From contig DAONLM010000194.1 in the NCBI GenBank assembly GCA_035406685.1, forward strand, positions 1 through 5,659: 5,659 nucleotides of DNA, written 5' to 3'. This document shows positions 1 through 5,659 of this stretch, piece after piece. This DNA is from DAONLM01 sp035406685. GTDB taxonomy: Bacteria; Spirochaetota; GWE2-31-10; MWDO01. How positions within the stretch are numbered: position 1 is the first letter of the stretch; the number at the start of each line of letters is the position of its first letter. The position numbers and the translations under genes are program-made. The notes below the pieces were generated by a model. The model was not told where the DNA came from. It was given only the letters and a program-made list of their open reading frames with translations, and searched no databases.

Positions 1-189
1 ATTTATAATTAAGTTACATCATTTTTTGTTGATTTTTATGGGGGAAGTTGTGTTAGAATAATGATGAAAATAGTAGGCAGTCTTCAAAAGTACCCGGAAA
101 TAAAAAAGGCATTTACTTCTGACTGGGATTTTGTTAAAAAGGATTATATCTGGCAATTGGTTAATGATATAAAAGCATTACAAATCTAA
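1..189 (+). CDS. 3' end of a plus-strand gene of unknown function, frame uncertain upstream
   Basis: The last part of this stretch reads as protein in the frame ending at TAA 187-189: from ATG 61 it gives 42 residues (MMKIVGSLQKYPEIKKAF..., ending NDIKALQI). I do not recognise the family. The same frame is open upstream to a stop at 10-12, and its codons there (VDFYGGSCVRI) look like real coding with A/T in nearly every third position. No usable start codon lies between 13 and 60. A second frame is open from the window edge to a TAA at 59-61 that overlaps the ATG at 61. Two readings fit: an upstream gene ending at 61 coupled to a 42-residue ORF, or one longer gene whose frame was broken by loss of a base in the T6 run at 22-27. 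Its stop codon overlaps that of the convergent lipoprotein gene. Confidence 0.5.
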
Positions 190-1616
190 TTTACTTTTAA
201 ATAGTGACGTTCAAGATAAAGCATTCTACTCTTACTCTTATTGTAATATTTTGATTCTGGATATTTTGAAACGAGTAATTTATACAATCTGTAAGCTTCT
301 TTAAAATCCGGGTTTGTTTTATAATTCTCAATAGAATATGCAAGATAAAAAAGAACAACATCATCAAATTCTGAGTCCGGATATTTTGCAAGATATTTTC
401 TATATTCATTTGCTGCAGTATTATAATCTTCCATTTCAAAATATATACCAGCAAGAAGAATATCGATCTTCGGATTATCAACATCTCCCTTCCAGTATTT
501 AAAATAACTATTTATTGCTTCTGAATATTTTTTTTGCTTCTTTAAAATATTTATAACTTCAATCAAAGAATCATTATAATAAATATTATCTTTTTCTTTA
601 AGATTCTCTAAAAAATCCGAATATGCCTCATTTAACTTTTCTTTATATAAATAAATTTTACCTCTTTTATAAAAAATTTCAGAGTCAGATTTCCCCTCAT
701 TTATGAGTTCATTGTATAAGGAAAGTGCTTCATCGAATCTTTTCTGTTCAAATAGTCTATTTGCTAAAATCTTTCTCTGATCATCCTCTTTCTGTGCTTT
801 ATTTTTGTTCTTATCCTCTTTTGTCTCTTTTTTTTCTTTTGAAATAATTTCCTTTGGCTTTATCACTATTCTGTATGGTTGTCTTATCACTGTGCTATTC
901 TTTTCATCAAATCTTATAAAAGTAATAGAAACTTCTCCAATGTTTGAAAGAAAAAAATCAAATAAGGTATAGTTGGAACTATTTTCTCTTTTTGTTAATT
1001 CTATTATCTCTGGTTTTATACTTTTTATTATCCAGCCACTATCCTTTAAAGAAATTTTTAAACTTTTATTCTCTTCTCCAATTACTTCAATTAGTTCTTT
1101 TTCTATTATTTTTAAATTATCAATATTTGTTAAATCAAATTTCTTATCTTCAATATTATATTTTTTAGGGATATTTTCAGTGATCTCTGTATTGGAAGAC
1201 TCTTTAAAATTATATTCAGGACCAGAATATTCTTTGTATGTTATTATTTCATCATCTTTATTAATATTGTATGAAAGATCTTTTTTTTCATCTTTTTTTT
1301 TATTATTATTCAAATTATTTTTATTATTTTTATTCTGCTTTATTATTCTTACAATATAATCAATATCTTCACTCAATAAGATCTTCTTATCTTTGAAATT
1401 TCTATTACTATCATCCCTCTTTTCTATTTTTGGCGATATTAAAAAAGAATCCATTTCATCCTCGCTTATTAATGGAATCTTTTCTATCTTTTTATAATGT
1501 TCAAAATTTACATCTTCGATTTTTGGTATCAGAGTCTTTCCAGTATTAATCTCTCCATTAGATTGACATGAAAACAACAAAAACATTGTAAGAAGAACAA
1601 AAAAAATATTCTTCAT
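186..1616 (-). CDS. TPR-repeat lipoprotein with beta-rich domain
   Basis: A predicted exported lipoprotein of 476 residues. The N-terminus is a lipoprotein signal peptide: two positive/polar residues, a hydrophobic core at 4-16 and a lipobox LFSC with the acylated Cys at 17. Residues 18-160 are charged and low in complexity, with a Lys/Asn tract at about 92-113. Residues 165-255 alternate hydrophobic residues and contain GWIIKSIKP and PYRIVIKP, suggesting an Ig-like beta-sandwich. A charged linker at 256-280 leads into TPR-type helix pairs at about 281-310, 313-340, 353-374, 385-412 and 418-452, with typical FDEALSLYNEL, YNTAANEYRKYL and KYPDSEF patterns. The last repeats resemble BamD/YbgF-like TPRs, which act as protein-protein scaffolds in the envelope. 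It is the last gene of the smc operon; its ATG overlaps the previous stop by 4 nt (ATGA), behind a strong ribosome-binding site. Molecular function is not known; a periplasmic scaffold role is inferred. Confidence 0.85.
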   Translation of the reverse strand: MKNIFFVLLTMFLLFSCQSNGEINTGKTLIPKIEDVNFEHYKKIEKIPLISEDEMDSFLISPKIEKRDDSNRNFKDKKILLSEDIDYIVRIIKQNKNNKNNLNNNKKKDEKKDLSYNINKDDEIITYKEYSGPEYNFKESSNTEITENIPKKYNIEDKKFDLTNIDNLKIIEKELIEVIGEENKSLKISLKDSGWIIKSIKPEIIELTKRENSSNYTLFDFFLSNIGEVSITFIRFDEKNSTVIRQPYRIVIKPKEIISKEKKETKEDKNKNKAQKEDDQRKILANRLFEQKRFDEALSLYNELINEGKSDSEIFYKRGKIYLYKEKLNEAYSDFLENLKEKDNIYYNDSLIEVINILKKQKKYSEAINSYFKYWKGDVDNPKIDILLAGIYFEMEDYNTAANEYRKYLAKYPDSEFDDVVLFYLAYSIENYKTNPDFKEAYRLYKLLVSKYPESKYYNKSKSRMLYLERHYLKVN

Positions 1617-2062
1617 TTCCCCCTCCTCTTTTCAAAATTAAATTTTAAAGACTGATCTATTGAGTCTTTAAAAATATATTCATAATCATTTATTACCTCA
1701 TTAAATTCCGGTAGATTTCTCCTTTTTAAAGGCATAAATTCTTTATAGTCCACAGTTATATCAAAAAAAGTAATTTCTGGATATAAAAATTCATTTTCTA
1801 AAATAAAATTTTTATCTACAAGTGGCTCTTTTTTTTCTATAACTATATTTTCGGTTTTATTTACAGGTTTTTTATATTTATTGATATTTATTAAAAATAT
1901 AACAATTATTAAAGATATTATAAATAATCCTATCATTATTATGACTTTTAATATATTAAAGAAATTAGTCTCTAAGAAATTTTTAAAATCTGTTTCGTGA
2001 ATAAGATTAGAAATGTCCTCAAAAGCCTTAGATAGCTTTTTCTTTAAATTTTGCAGAAACAA
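1613..2062 (-). CDS. Single-pass membrane protein of unknown function
   Basis: A 149-residue protein that I cannot place in a family. Residues 1-35 are a charged, amphipathic segment (KKKLSKAFEDI). Residues 36-60 form one strongly hydrophobic transmembrane helix rich in Ile and Leu, followed by a basic NKYKK. Residues 66-149 are a hydrophilic tail with several aromatic residues and a basic end (KRRGK). There is no signal-peptidase or lipobox motif, so it is probably anchored in the inner membrane; charges on both sides leave the orientation open. The start is TTG at 2062, which lies inside smc and gives a 35-nt overlap in another frame. It is chosen because AAAAGGGG lies 9 nt upstream and no better start occurs before the hydrophobic helix. 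Its final codons form the ribosome-binding site of the lipoprotein gene. The position between smc and a lipoprotein suggests co-translation, but a link to chromosome dynamics is only a guess. Confidence 0.75.
   Translation of the reverse strand: MFLQNLKKKLSKAFEDISNLIHETDFKNFLETNFFNILKVIIMIGLFIISLIIVIFLININKYKKPVNKTENIVIEKKEPLVDKNFILENEFLYPEITFFDITVDYKEFMPLKRRNLPEFNEVINDYEYIFKDSIDQSLKFNFEKRRGK
1619..1627 (-). promoter_or_regulatory. Strong ribosome-binding site of the lipoprotein gene
   Basis: AGGAGGGGG on the minus strand lies just upstream of ATG 1616. It doubles as the codons for the C-terminal RRG of the upstream membrane protein, which explains the basic end of that protein. With the ATGA stop/start overlap it points to coupled translation. 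Confidence 0.75.
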
Positions 2063-4826
2063 TTTTTGATACCCCTTTTGTTTCCTGAGTTATACCATAC
2101 ATAATATCTGCTGCTGATATTGTCTTTTTGTTATGAGTTATTATAACAAATTGACTGGATTCTTTAAACTCCTTTAAAAGATTTATAAATCTTCCTACAT
2201 TCTCCTCATCCAGTGCTGCGTCTATCTCATCAAGTATACAGAATGGTGATAGTTTTACTAAAAATGTCGCAAACATTAAGGCAATAGCAGTCATTGTTCT
2301 CTGGCCACCAGATAGTAGTGTAATACTCTGATTCTTCTGTCCTGGTGGATGAGCTGTGATTTCAATACCGGTTTCCAAAATATTATCCGGATTTGTAAGA
2401 GAAATTTCAGCATTACCACCATCAAAGAGTTTCCTGAATATCTTATGAAAATTTGCTTTTATCTGATTGAAAGTAGTCATAAACAATTCTTCTGATACTT
2501 TATTTATATCTTCTATCATAACAAGTATATCCTTCTTTGCCTTTTCGAGATCCTCAAGTTGTTCTGTAAGGAGATTATATCTCTCTTCAAGAATTTTACA
2601 TTCTTCGATTGCCATCAAATTTACACTGCCAAGAGAACTTTTTTCATTTCTTGTGGCTAATAGATCTTTTCTTATCTCATCATATTCTCTATTAGTGATA
2701 TATCCCCCTTTTGATTCATATTCACTTAAATTTATTGAAAAATTTTCATAAAAACTATCATAAATATTTTTTAATGTTGTCTCTATTTCAGTCACCTTCA
2801 TACTCAATCTTTCCAAAAATGACTTTTTATTATCCCATTTTGTATTAATTTCTTTTATATATTTCTGTTCGTCAGACATTTTTAGATTCTCTTTTTGAAT
2901 ATTTATTTCAATTTCTCTTGATTCTTTTTCTAGTAGATTTTTTTTCTCTTTTAATGATAAAAGTTCCCCCTCTGTCTCTGCTATATTATCTCTTATCTCT
3001 TCAATCTTATGAGTGGTAAATTCTATTTTTTGAGATAATTCATCCCTGCTATGTTCATAATTTAACTTTAAGGCATTTATTCTTGATACCTCTTTTTCAA
3101 TTGAATTTTTCTTTTCTTTTAGAGTTGAAATATTTATTCTAATTTCAGAAAGCATCTCTTTATCTTTTTCTTTTGTCTCCTTCTTTAGATTAATCTCTTT
3201 TTCAAGTTCTAAAATTTTCTGATTACACTCTTTAATTTCTTTTTCCATACTTGAGATTTCATTCTCTACCTTTCTTTTCTGTTGTAAAATTCCTTCTGGA
3301 CTAAAAAGATCATTCATAAATATATTTGTTATTTCTATGTATTTCTCGATCCCTTCTTTTATCTCTTTTATGTTATTTTCCACACCAATCATCTTTTCTT
3401 TTAATTCTTTTAATATACTTATTAATTCTTGTGATTCTTTTGATAAATAGCCGGTTTTTACTATATCATCTATAAAATCACGTCTTTTTGGAAGATCATT
3501 TATAAGATAATCGAGTCTCTCTTTTAATTGTTTTTTTATAGAAGAAATTTCCTCTGAGTTAATCTCAAGTGTATTTAAAGATTTATCTATCTTTTCAACA
3601 AGTTGATCTGTTATTTTTTTATGCTCAACCCTTTTTTCTTCTATACTGAAATTCAGGCTCTCTATTTTTTTCTTTAAATTCAAAATAGACTGCTCATTAT
3701 TGGCTATTTCATTATCCAGTCTAATAATTTCATTATTGTAAAAATCTTCATCTTTAATAAGACTAACTATTTTATTATCAAAGTCTTTTGCTGTGTTGTA
3801 AATTGATTCGAGTTCTCTATCTATTTCTGCTATTTTACTTTCAGCAGTGCTGAGTTTTTCTTTATCATTCTTTAAGGTGGATGTAATGTTTATGAGTTGC
3901 TCTTTTAAAATTGTCACTCTATTACTTACTATTTTAATTTCACTATCTATCTGAAAAATCTCTCTCTGCTTATCGAGTTTCTTATTTTCAAGTTCATTCA
4001 AGGTTGTTAATCTTTCTGTAACTTCATCCTGTAAATCATCGATTCTCTTTTTTATCTCTTCAAGTTCCTTTTCTACTTTTTGTAAATCATCTTTTACTTT
4101 TTCTCTCTCTTTTTTAAGATTGGAAATCCTGTTAAGATTAAGTTCTATTTCAAGTTGAATCTCTCTATCATACAACTTTTTATATTTCTCTGCCTTTTGC
4201 GCTTGTAAAAGCATGCTATCATATTGAGACTTTACCTCTTTTATTATATCTTTCACTCTTATAATATTTTCATCTGCCTGATTTAATTTCGCCTGAGCCT
4301 CTTCTCTTTTTACTCTATACTTTGTAATTCCAGCTGCCTCTTCTATGATATATCTTCTTTCTTCTGGTTTGTTTGAAAGTATAAGATCTATTTTACCCTG
4401 TTCCATTACAGAATATGCTGACTTACCTATACCAGTATCAAAAAAGAGTTCCTGAATATCTTTAAGCCTTACTCTTTGCTTATTTATATAATATTCACTT
4501 TCGCCACTCGCATAGATTATCCTTGATATCTCTATTTCATTATATTCTAGTGGTAGAATATTATTCTCATTGACAATGGTTAACGTAACCTCTGCCCGTC
4601 CAAGTCCCTTTCTCTCTTCTGTTCCTTTAAATATGACATCTGTCATATTTGTAGCTCTTAACATTTTGGTCTTTTGTTCACCAATAACCCATTTTATTGC
4701 ATCGACTATATTTGATTTTCCACAGCCATTTGGACCAACTATGGCAGAAATACCCTTATCAAAAATTATCTCCTGTTCATCACAAAATGACTTAAAACCA
4801 TTTAAAGTAAGTTTTTTTATAAACAT
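2028..4826 (-). CDS. smc: Chromosome segregation/condensation ATPase SMC, short hinge-less form
   Basis: SMC is the ATPase of the bacterial condensin-like complex that extrudes DNA loops and aids chromosome segregation; in many bacteria it works with ScpA and ScpB (not in this window). The N-terminal head starts MFIKKLTLNGFKSF and carries Walker A GPNGCGKSN at 31-39 and the Q-loop at MEQGKID, Gln143. Coiled coil runs from about 170 to 730. The C-terminal head starts near LGSVNLMAIEE (732-742) and has signature LSGGQ at 838-842, Walker B ending FCILDEID at 862-869, D-loop ALD at 871-873 and switch His898 in ITHN. All catalytic motifs are intact. At 932 residues it is far below the usual 1,150-1,200, and the middle has no Gly-rich SMC hinge; Pro446, Gly459 and FSPEGI (508-513) are the only breaks in heptad-like sequence. 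It is the first gene of the operon. The start is ATG, with AGGAG 14 nt upstream, a long spacing; no alternative ATG, GTG or TTG lies in frame before the upstream stop. Confidence 0.96.
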   Translation of the reverse strand: MFIKKLTLNGFKSFCDEQEIIFDKGISAIVGPNGCGKSNIVDAIKWVIGEQKTKMLRATNMTDVIFKGTEERKGLGRAEVTLTIVNENNILPLEYNEIEISRIIYASGESEYYINKQRVRLKDIQELFFDTGIGKSAYSVMEQGKIDLILSNKPEERRYIIEEAAGITKYRVKREEAQAKLNQADENIIRVKDIIKEVKSQYDSMLLQAQKAEKYKKLYDREIQLEIELNLNRISNLKKEREKVKDDLQKVEKELEEIKKRIDDLQDEVTERLTTLNELENKKLDKQREIFQIDSEIKIVSNRVTILKEQLINITSTLKNDKEKLSTAESKIAEIDRELESIYNTAKDFDNKIVSLIKDEDFYNNEIIRLDNEIANNEQSILNLKKKIESLNFSIEEKRVEHKKITDQLVEKIDKSLNTLEINSEEISSIKKQLKERLDYLINDLPKRRDFIDDIVKTGYLSKESQELISILKELKEKMIGVENNIKEIKEGIEKYIEITNIFMNDLFSPEGILQQKRKVENEISSMEKEIKECNQKILELEKEINLKKETKEKDKEMLSEIRINISTLKEKKNSIEKEVSRINALKLNYEHSRDELSQKIEFTTHKIEEIRDNIAETEGELLSLKEKKNLLEKESREIEINIQKENLKMSDEQKYIKEINTKWDNKKSFLERLSMKVTEIETTLKNIYDSFYENFSINLSEYESKGGYITNREYDEIRKDLLATRNEKSSLGSVNLMAIEECKILEERYNLLTEQLEDLEKAKKDILVMIEDINKVSEELFMTTFNQIKANFHKIFRKLFDGGNAEISLTNPDNILETGIEITAHPPGQKNQSITLLSGGQRTMTAIALMFATFLVKLSPFCILDEIDAALDEENVGRFINLLKEFKESSQFVIITHNKKTISAADIMYGITQETKGVSKIVSAKFKEKAI
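2072..2079 (-). promoter_or_regulatory. Ribosome-binding site that decides the TTG start
   Basis: AAAAGGGG on the minus strand, inside the last codons of smc, sits 9 nt before TTG at 2062. It supports the non-ATG start and the 35-nt overlap of the membrane-protein gene with smc, an arrangement that favours translational coupling. Confidence 0.65.
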
Positions 4827-4840
4827 TAACTTTTTTCTTT

Positions 4841-4845
4841 CTCCT
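4841..4845 (-). promoter_or_regulatory. Ribosome-binding site of smc, wide spacing
   Basis: AGGAG on the minus strand lies 14 nt before the ATG at 4826, longer than the usual 5-9 nt. The intervening bases are A-rich (AAAGAAAAAAGTTA). No nearer start codon exists, so the start is probably right and initiation may be somewhat weak. Confidence 0.6.
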
Positions 4846-4864
4846 AATCTTAAAATTGCTCTTT

Positions 4865-4893
4865 AATATAAATCAGTTTTTCATAAATGTCAA
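4865..4893 (-). promoter_or_regulatory. Predicted housekeeping-sigma promoter of the smc operon
   Basis: On the minus strand, TTGACA (4893-4888) is a perfect -35 box. It is followed by a 17-nt spacer and TATATT (4870-4865), a 5 of 6 match to the -10 box. The expected transcription start is near 4858, giving a leader of about 30 nt before the smc ATG. AT-rich sequence produces many chance -10 boxes, but a perfect -35 at ideal spacing and ideal distance from a gene is much less likely by chance. Confidence 0.75.
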
Positions 4894-5110
4894 ATAAAAT
4901 CGATTCTTCAAAATAGATTAATAAACAAAAAAATCCTTTCTAATATTATTTAAAATTATAAAAAAAACAAAAATTACTCTATTTTTCATTTTAAATGTTA
5001 CAGTAAAAGATAATAAAGATATTTAGTTAATCCTAAAAATAGCATTATATACCCAAAAAAGTATAGTTTATCAAAAATCCGTCCTAACCAGAAGATATGA
5101 AAGAGTTATC

Positions 5111-5139
5111 TTTATAAAAAATTTTAAATTTTTTATAAA
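5111..5139. repeat. Perfect 29-nt palindrome, candidate operator
   Basis: Two 14-nt arms, TTTATAAAAAATTT and its exact complement, surround a single central base. It lies 75 nt before the start of the tandem-RHH gene. The right arm ends in TATAAA (5134-5139) and the left arm begins TTTATA (5111-5116), spaced by 17 nt, so the palindrome could overlay a weak -35/-10 promoter with a start near 5146. RHH proteins typically bind symmetric operators in their own promoters, so this is a reasonable operator candidate. Being all A/T, it could also arise by chance or act as a flexible DNA element; it has no U-tract or GC stem like a terminator. Confidence 0.45.
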
Positions 5140-5162
5140 TCTTGTAAAGGATTTTCTCATAA

Positions 5163-5176
5163 ATTTTGTGATTAAT
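5163..5176 (+). repeat. 14-nt direct repeat, copy 1
   Basis: ATTTTGTGATTAAT occurs here and again, identically, at 5227-5240 in the first codons of the RHH gene. The copies are 64 nt apart, one on each side of the ribosome-binding site. Confidence 0.4.
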
Positions 5177-5200
5177 ATATAGAAAATAATTTTTATAATT

Positions 5201-5205
5201 GGAGG
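5201..5205 (+). promoter_or_regulatory. Ribosome-binding site of the RHH gene
   Basis: GGAGG lies 8 nt before ATG 5214. This near-ideal site and spacing fixes the start of the rightward gene. Confidence 0.8.
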
Positions 5206-5213
5206 TAAATAAA

Positions 5214-5659
5214 ATGCTACAATTTGATTTTGTGATTAATGATTCTTTATTTAATAAGATTAAAATTTTAACAGAACAAAATAATAAAGGATTGTCAGAA
5301 ATAATAAGAGAGGTAATAAATACAATGCTGCCTTTTTTGAAAAAGAAACATTTAACAGAAGAGAGAAGAAAAAGAGATTATCCCTGTGTGAATGCGACAA
5401 AAAGGGTAAGAGTGTTTCTTGAAGAGAGGGTTTATAATGAATTAAAACAGATACACGATACTTTAAATACTTTTAGTATCGCTGTATTGGTAAGGGAAAT
5501 ATTGGAATTATATTTTGAACTTGTGGAAAAGTATGGGGTTGATGGGTTTGAAAAGAGGCTTGAGAAGGTAAAAAACAAAATAGAGGATATGAGGGCAAGG
5601 AAGGTGAAATGGTATAAAGATAAGGATGAGAGGATTCATCCAGATATCCCCTTTTATAT
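5214..5659 (+). CDS. Tandem ribbon-helix-helix DNA-binding protein, 3' end outside window
   Basis: A reading frame of 148 codons, open at the window edge, so the protein is incomplete. Residues 2-41 fit one RHH (CopG/Arc/MetJ-type) module: strand LQFDFVI (2-8), helix A 10-23, the turn NKGLS, then helix B with SEIIREVI, the classic RHH pattern. Residues 63-104 fit a second: strand KRVRVFL (63-69), helix A 70-82, turn near 83-88, helix B with VLVREILELYF. A basic linker (EERRKRDYP, 49-57) joins them, and the tail from 105 is highly charged and probably helical. RHH proteins normally dimerise to pair two strands into one DNA-reading sheet; two modules in one chain could fold as a built-in dimer. 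A transcriptional regulator is the likeliest role, with an antitoxin as an alternative, although no toxin gene is visible before the window ends. The family assignment is by pattern only. It diverges from smc and has a good ribosome-binding site. Confidence 0.7.
   Translation, partial: MLQFDFVINDSLFNKIKILTEQNNKGLSEIIREVINTMLPFLKKKHLTEERRKRDYPCVNATKRVRVFLEERVYNELKQIHDTLNTFSIAVLVREILELYFELVEKYGVDGFEKRLEKVKNKIEDMRARKVKWYKDKDERIHPDIPFY
5227..5240 (+). repeat. 14-nt direct repeat, copy 2, inside the RHH gene
   Basis: This second copy of ATTTTGTGATTAAT spans the codons around residues 5-9 (DFVIN), the predicted beta strand of the first RHH module. It may be a coincidence in AT-rich DNA or a second binding site for the encoded protein. 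Confidence 0.35.

Larger units (their letters stand above)
4827..5213. other. Intergenic region between divergent smc and RHH regulator genes
   Basis: This 387-nt stretch is extremely AT-rich and has no plausible coding frame. It contains the smc ribosome-binding site and promoter at its left end. The middle (about 4900-5100) has A/T runs but no hairpin or repeat that I can support as an RNA gene or riboswitch. Its right end holds a perfect palindrome (5111-5139), one copy of a 14-nt direct repeat (5163-5176) and the ribosome-binding site of the rightward gene. A terminator is neither seen nor expected, because the flanking genes diverge. Confidence 0.7.

Noticed and set aside
197..484. Minus-strand open frame of about 95 codons inside the lipoprotein gene
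   Set aside because: It lies in another frame of a well-supported TPR coding region, and its Ile/Leu/Phe-rich translation is a by-product of AT-rich codons.
944..1359. Two overlapping plus-strand open frames opposite the lipoprotein gene that look hydrophobic
   Set aside because: They mirror the Lys/Asn/Glu-rich minus-strand codons, which read as Phe/Leu/Ser/Ile on the opposite strand; there is no ribosome-binding context or family pattern.
2467..2751. Plus-strand open frame opposite the C-terminal part of smc
   Set aside because: Ser/Phe/Leu-rich antisense of a coiled-coil region with fully intact SMC coding on the other strand.
3267..3509. Rad50/SbcC-type zinc hook as the arm apex
   Set aside because: No CxxC motif is present; the region has no cysteine pair.
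4570..4866. Plus-strand open frame of 98 codons opposite the SMC N-terminal head
   Set aside because: It is antisense to the conserved Walker A region, whose codons are clearly selected on the minus strand.
5111..5139. Rho-independent terminator
   Set aside because: The stem is all A/T, has a single-base loop and no gene ends just upstream of it; the flanking genes diverge.
5194..5199. Perfect TATAAT as -10 box of the RHH gene
   Set aside because: It ends one base before the GGAGG ribosome-binding site, so a transcript starting from it would begin inside or after that site; no -35 box is well placed.
4827..5213. CRISPR array, tRNA or riboswitch in the intergenic region
   Set aside because: There are no regularly spaced repeats, no cloverleaf or conserved GC stems, and the smc leader is only about 30 nt.

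Overview
This is a strongly AT-rich bacterial window. It holds a three-gene minus-strand operon led by smc, the chromosome condensation ATPase. The operon is flanked by the broken or cut 3' end of a plus-strand gene on the left and the 5' part of a divergent plus-strand regulator on the right. A TPR lipoprotein with a C-terminal 'YPESKYYNKSKSRMLYLERHYL' style ending and an SMC without a recognisable hinge domain both recall Spirochaetes as I remember that phylum. A deep, very AT-rich spirochaete lineage is my best guess, but it is a recollection and was not tested by any search.

Layout, left to right. Positions 1-189 (+) are the end of a gene of unknown function; its reading frame appears to change near a T run at 22-27. 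Its stop codon overlaps that of the convergent operon. Positions 186-1616 (-) encode a 476-residue lipoprotein with a signal peptide, a low-complexity Lys/Asn linker, a beta-rich domain and C-terminal TPRs. Positions 1613-2062 (-) encode a 149-residue single-pass membrane protein that starts with TTG inside the end of smc. Positions 2028-4826 (-) encode SMC, 932 residues. Positions 4827-5213 are non-coding: a near-consensus promoter for smc, a perfect 29-nt palindrome and a direct repeat. Positions 5214-5659 (+, running off the window) encode a protein with two tandem ribbon-helix-helix (RHH) modules.

How the parts may work together: the smc operon is tightly packed (35-nt overlap, then 4-nt ATGA overlap), so the SMC ATPase, an inner-membrane protein and an envelope lipoprotein are likely made from one transcript with translational coupling. 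SMC itself should organise and segregate the chromosome. Whether the two envelope proteins have any link to it, or only share a promoter, cannot be decided here. The divergent tandem-RHH protein looks like a DNA-binding regulator, and the palindrome upstream of it is a candidate operator, so autoregulation is plausible. The most unusual items are the hinge-less, shortened SMC with its possible mini-apex and the single-chain double RHH protein beside a perfect palindrome.
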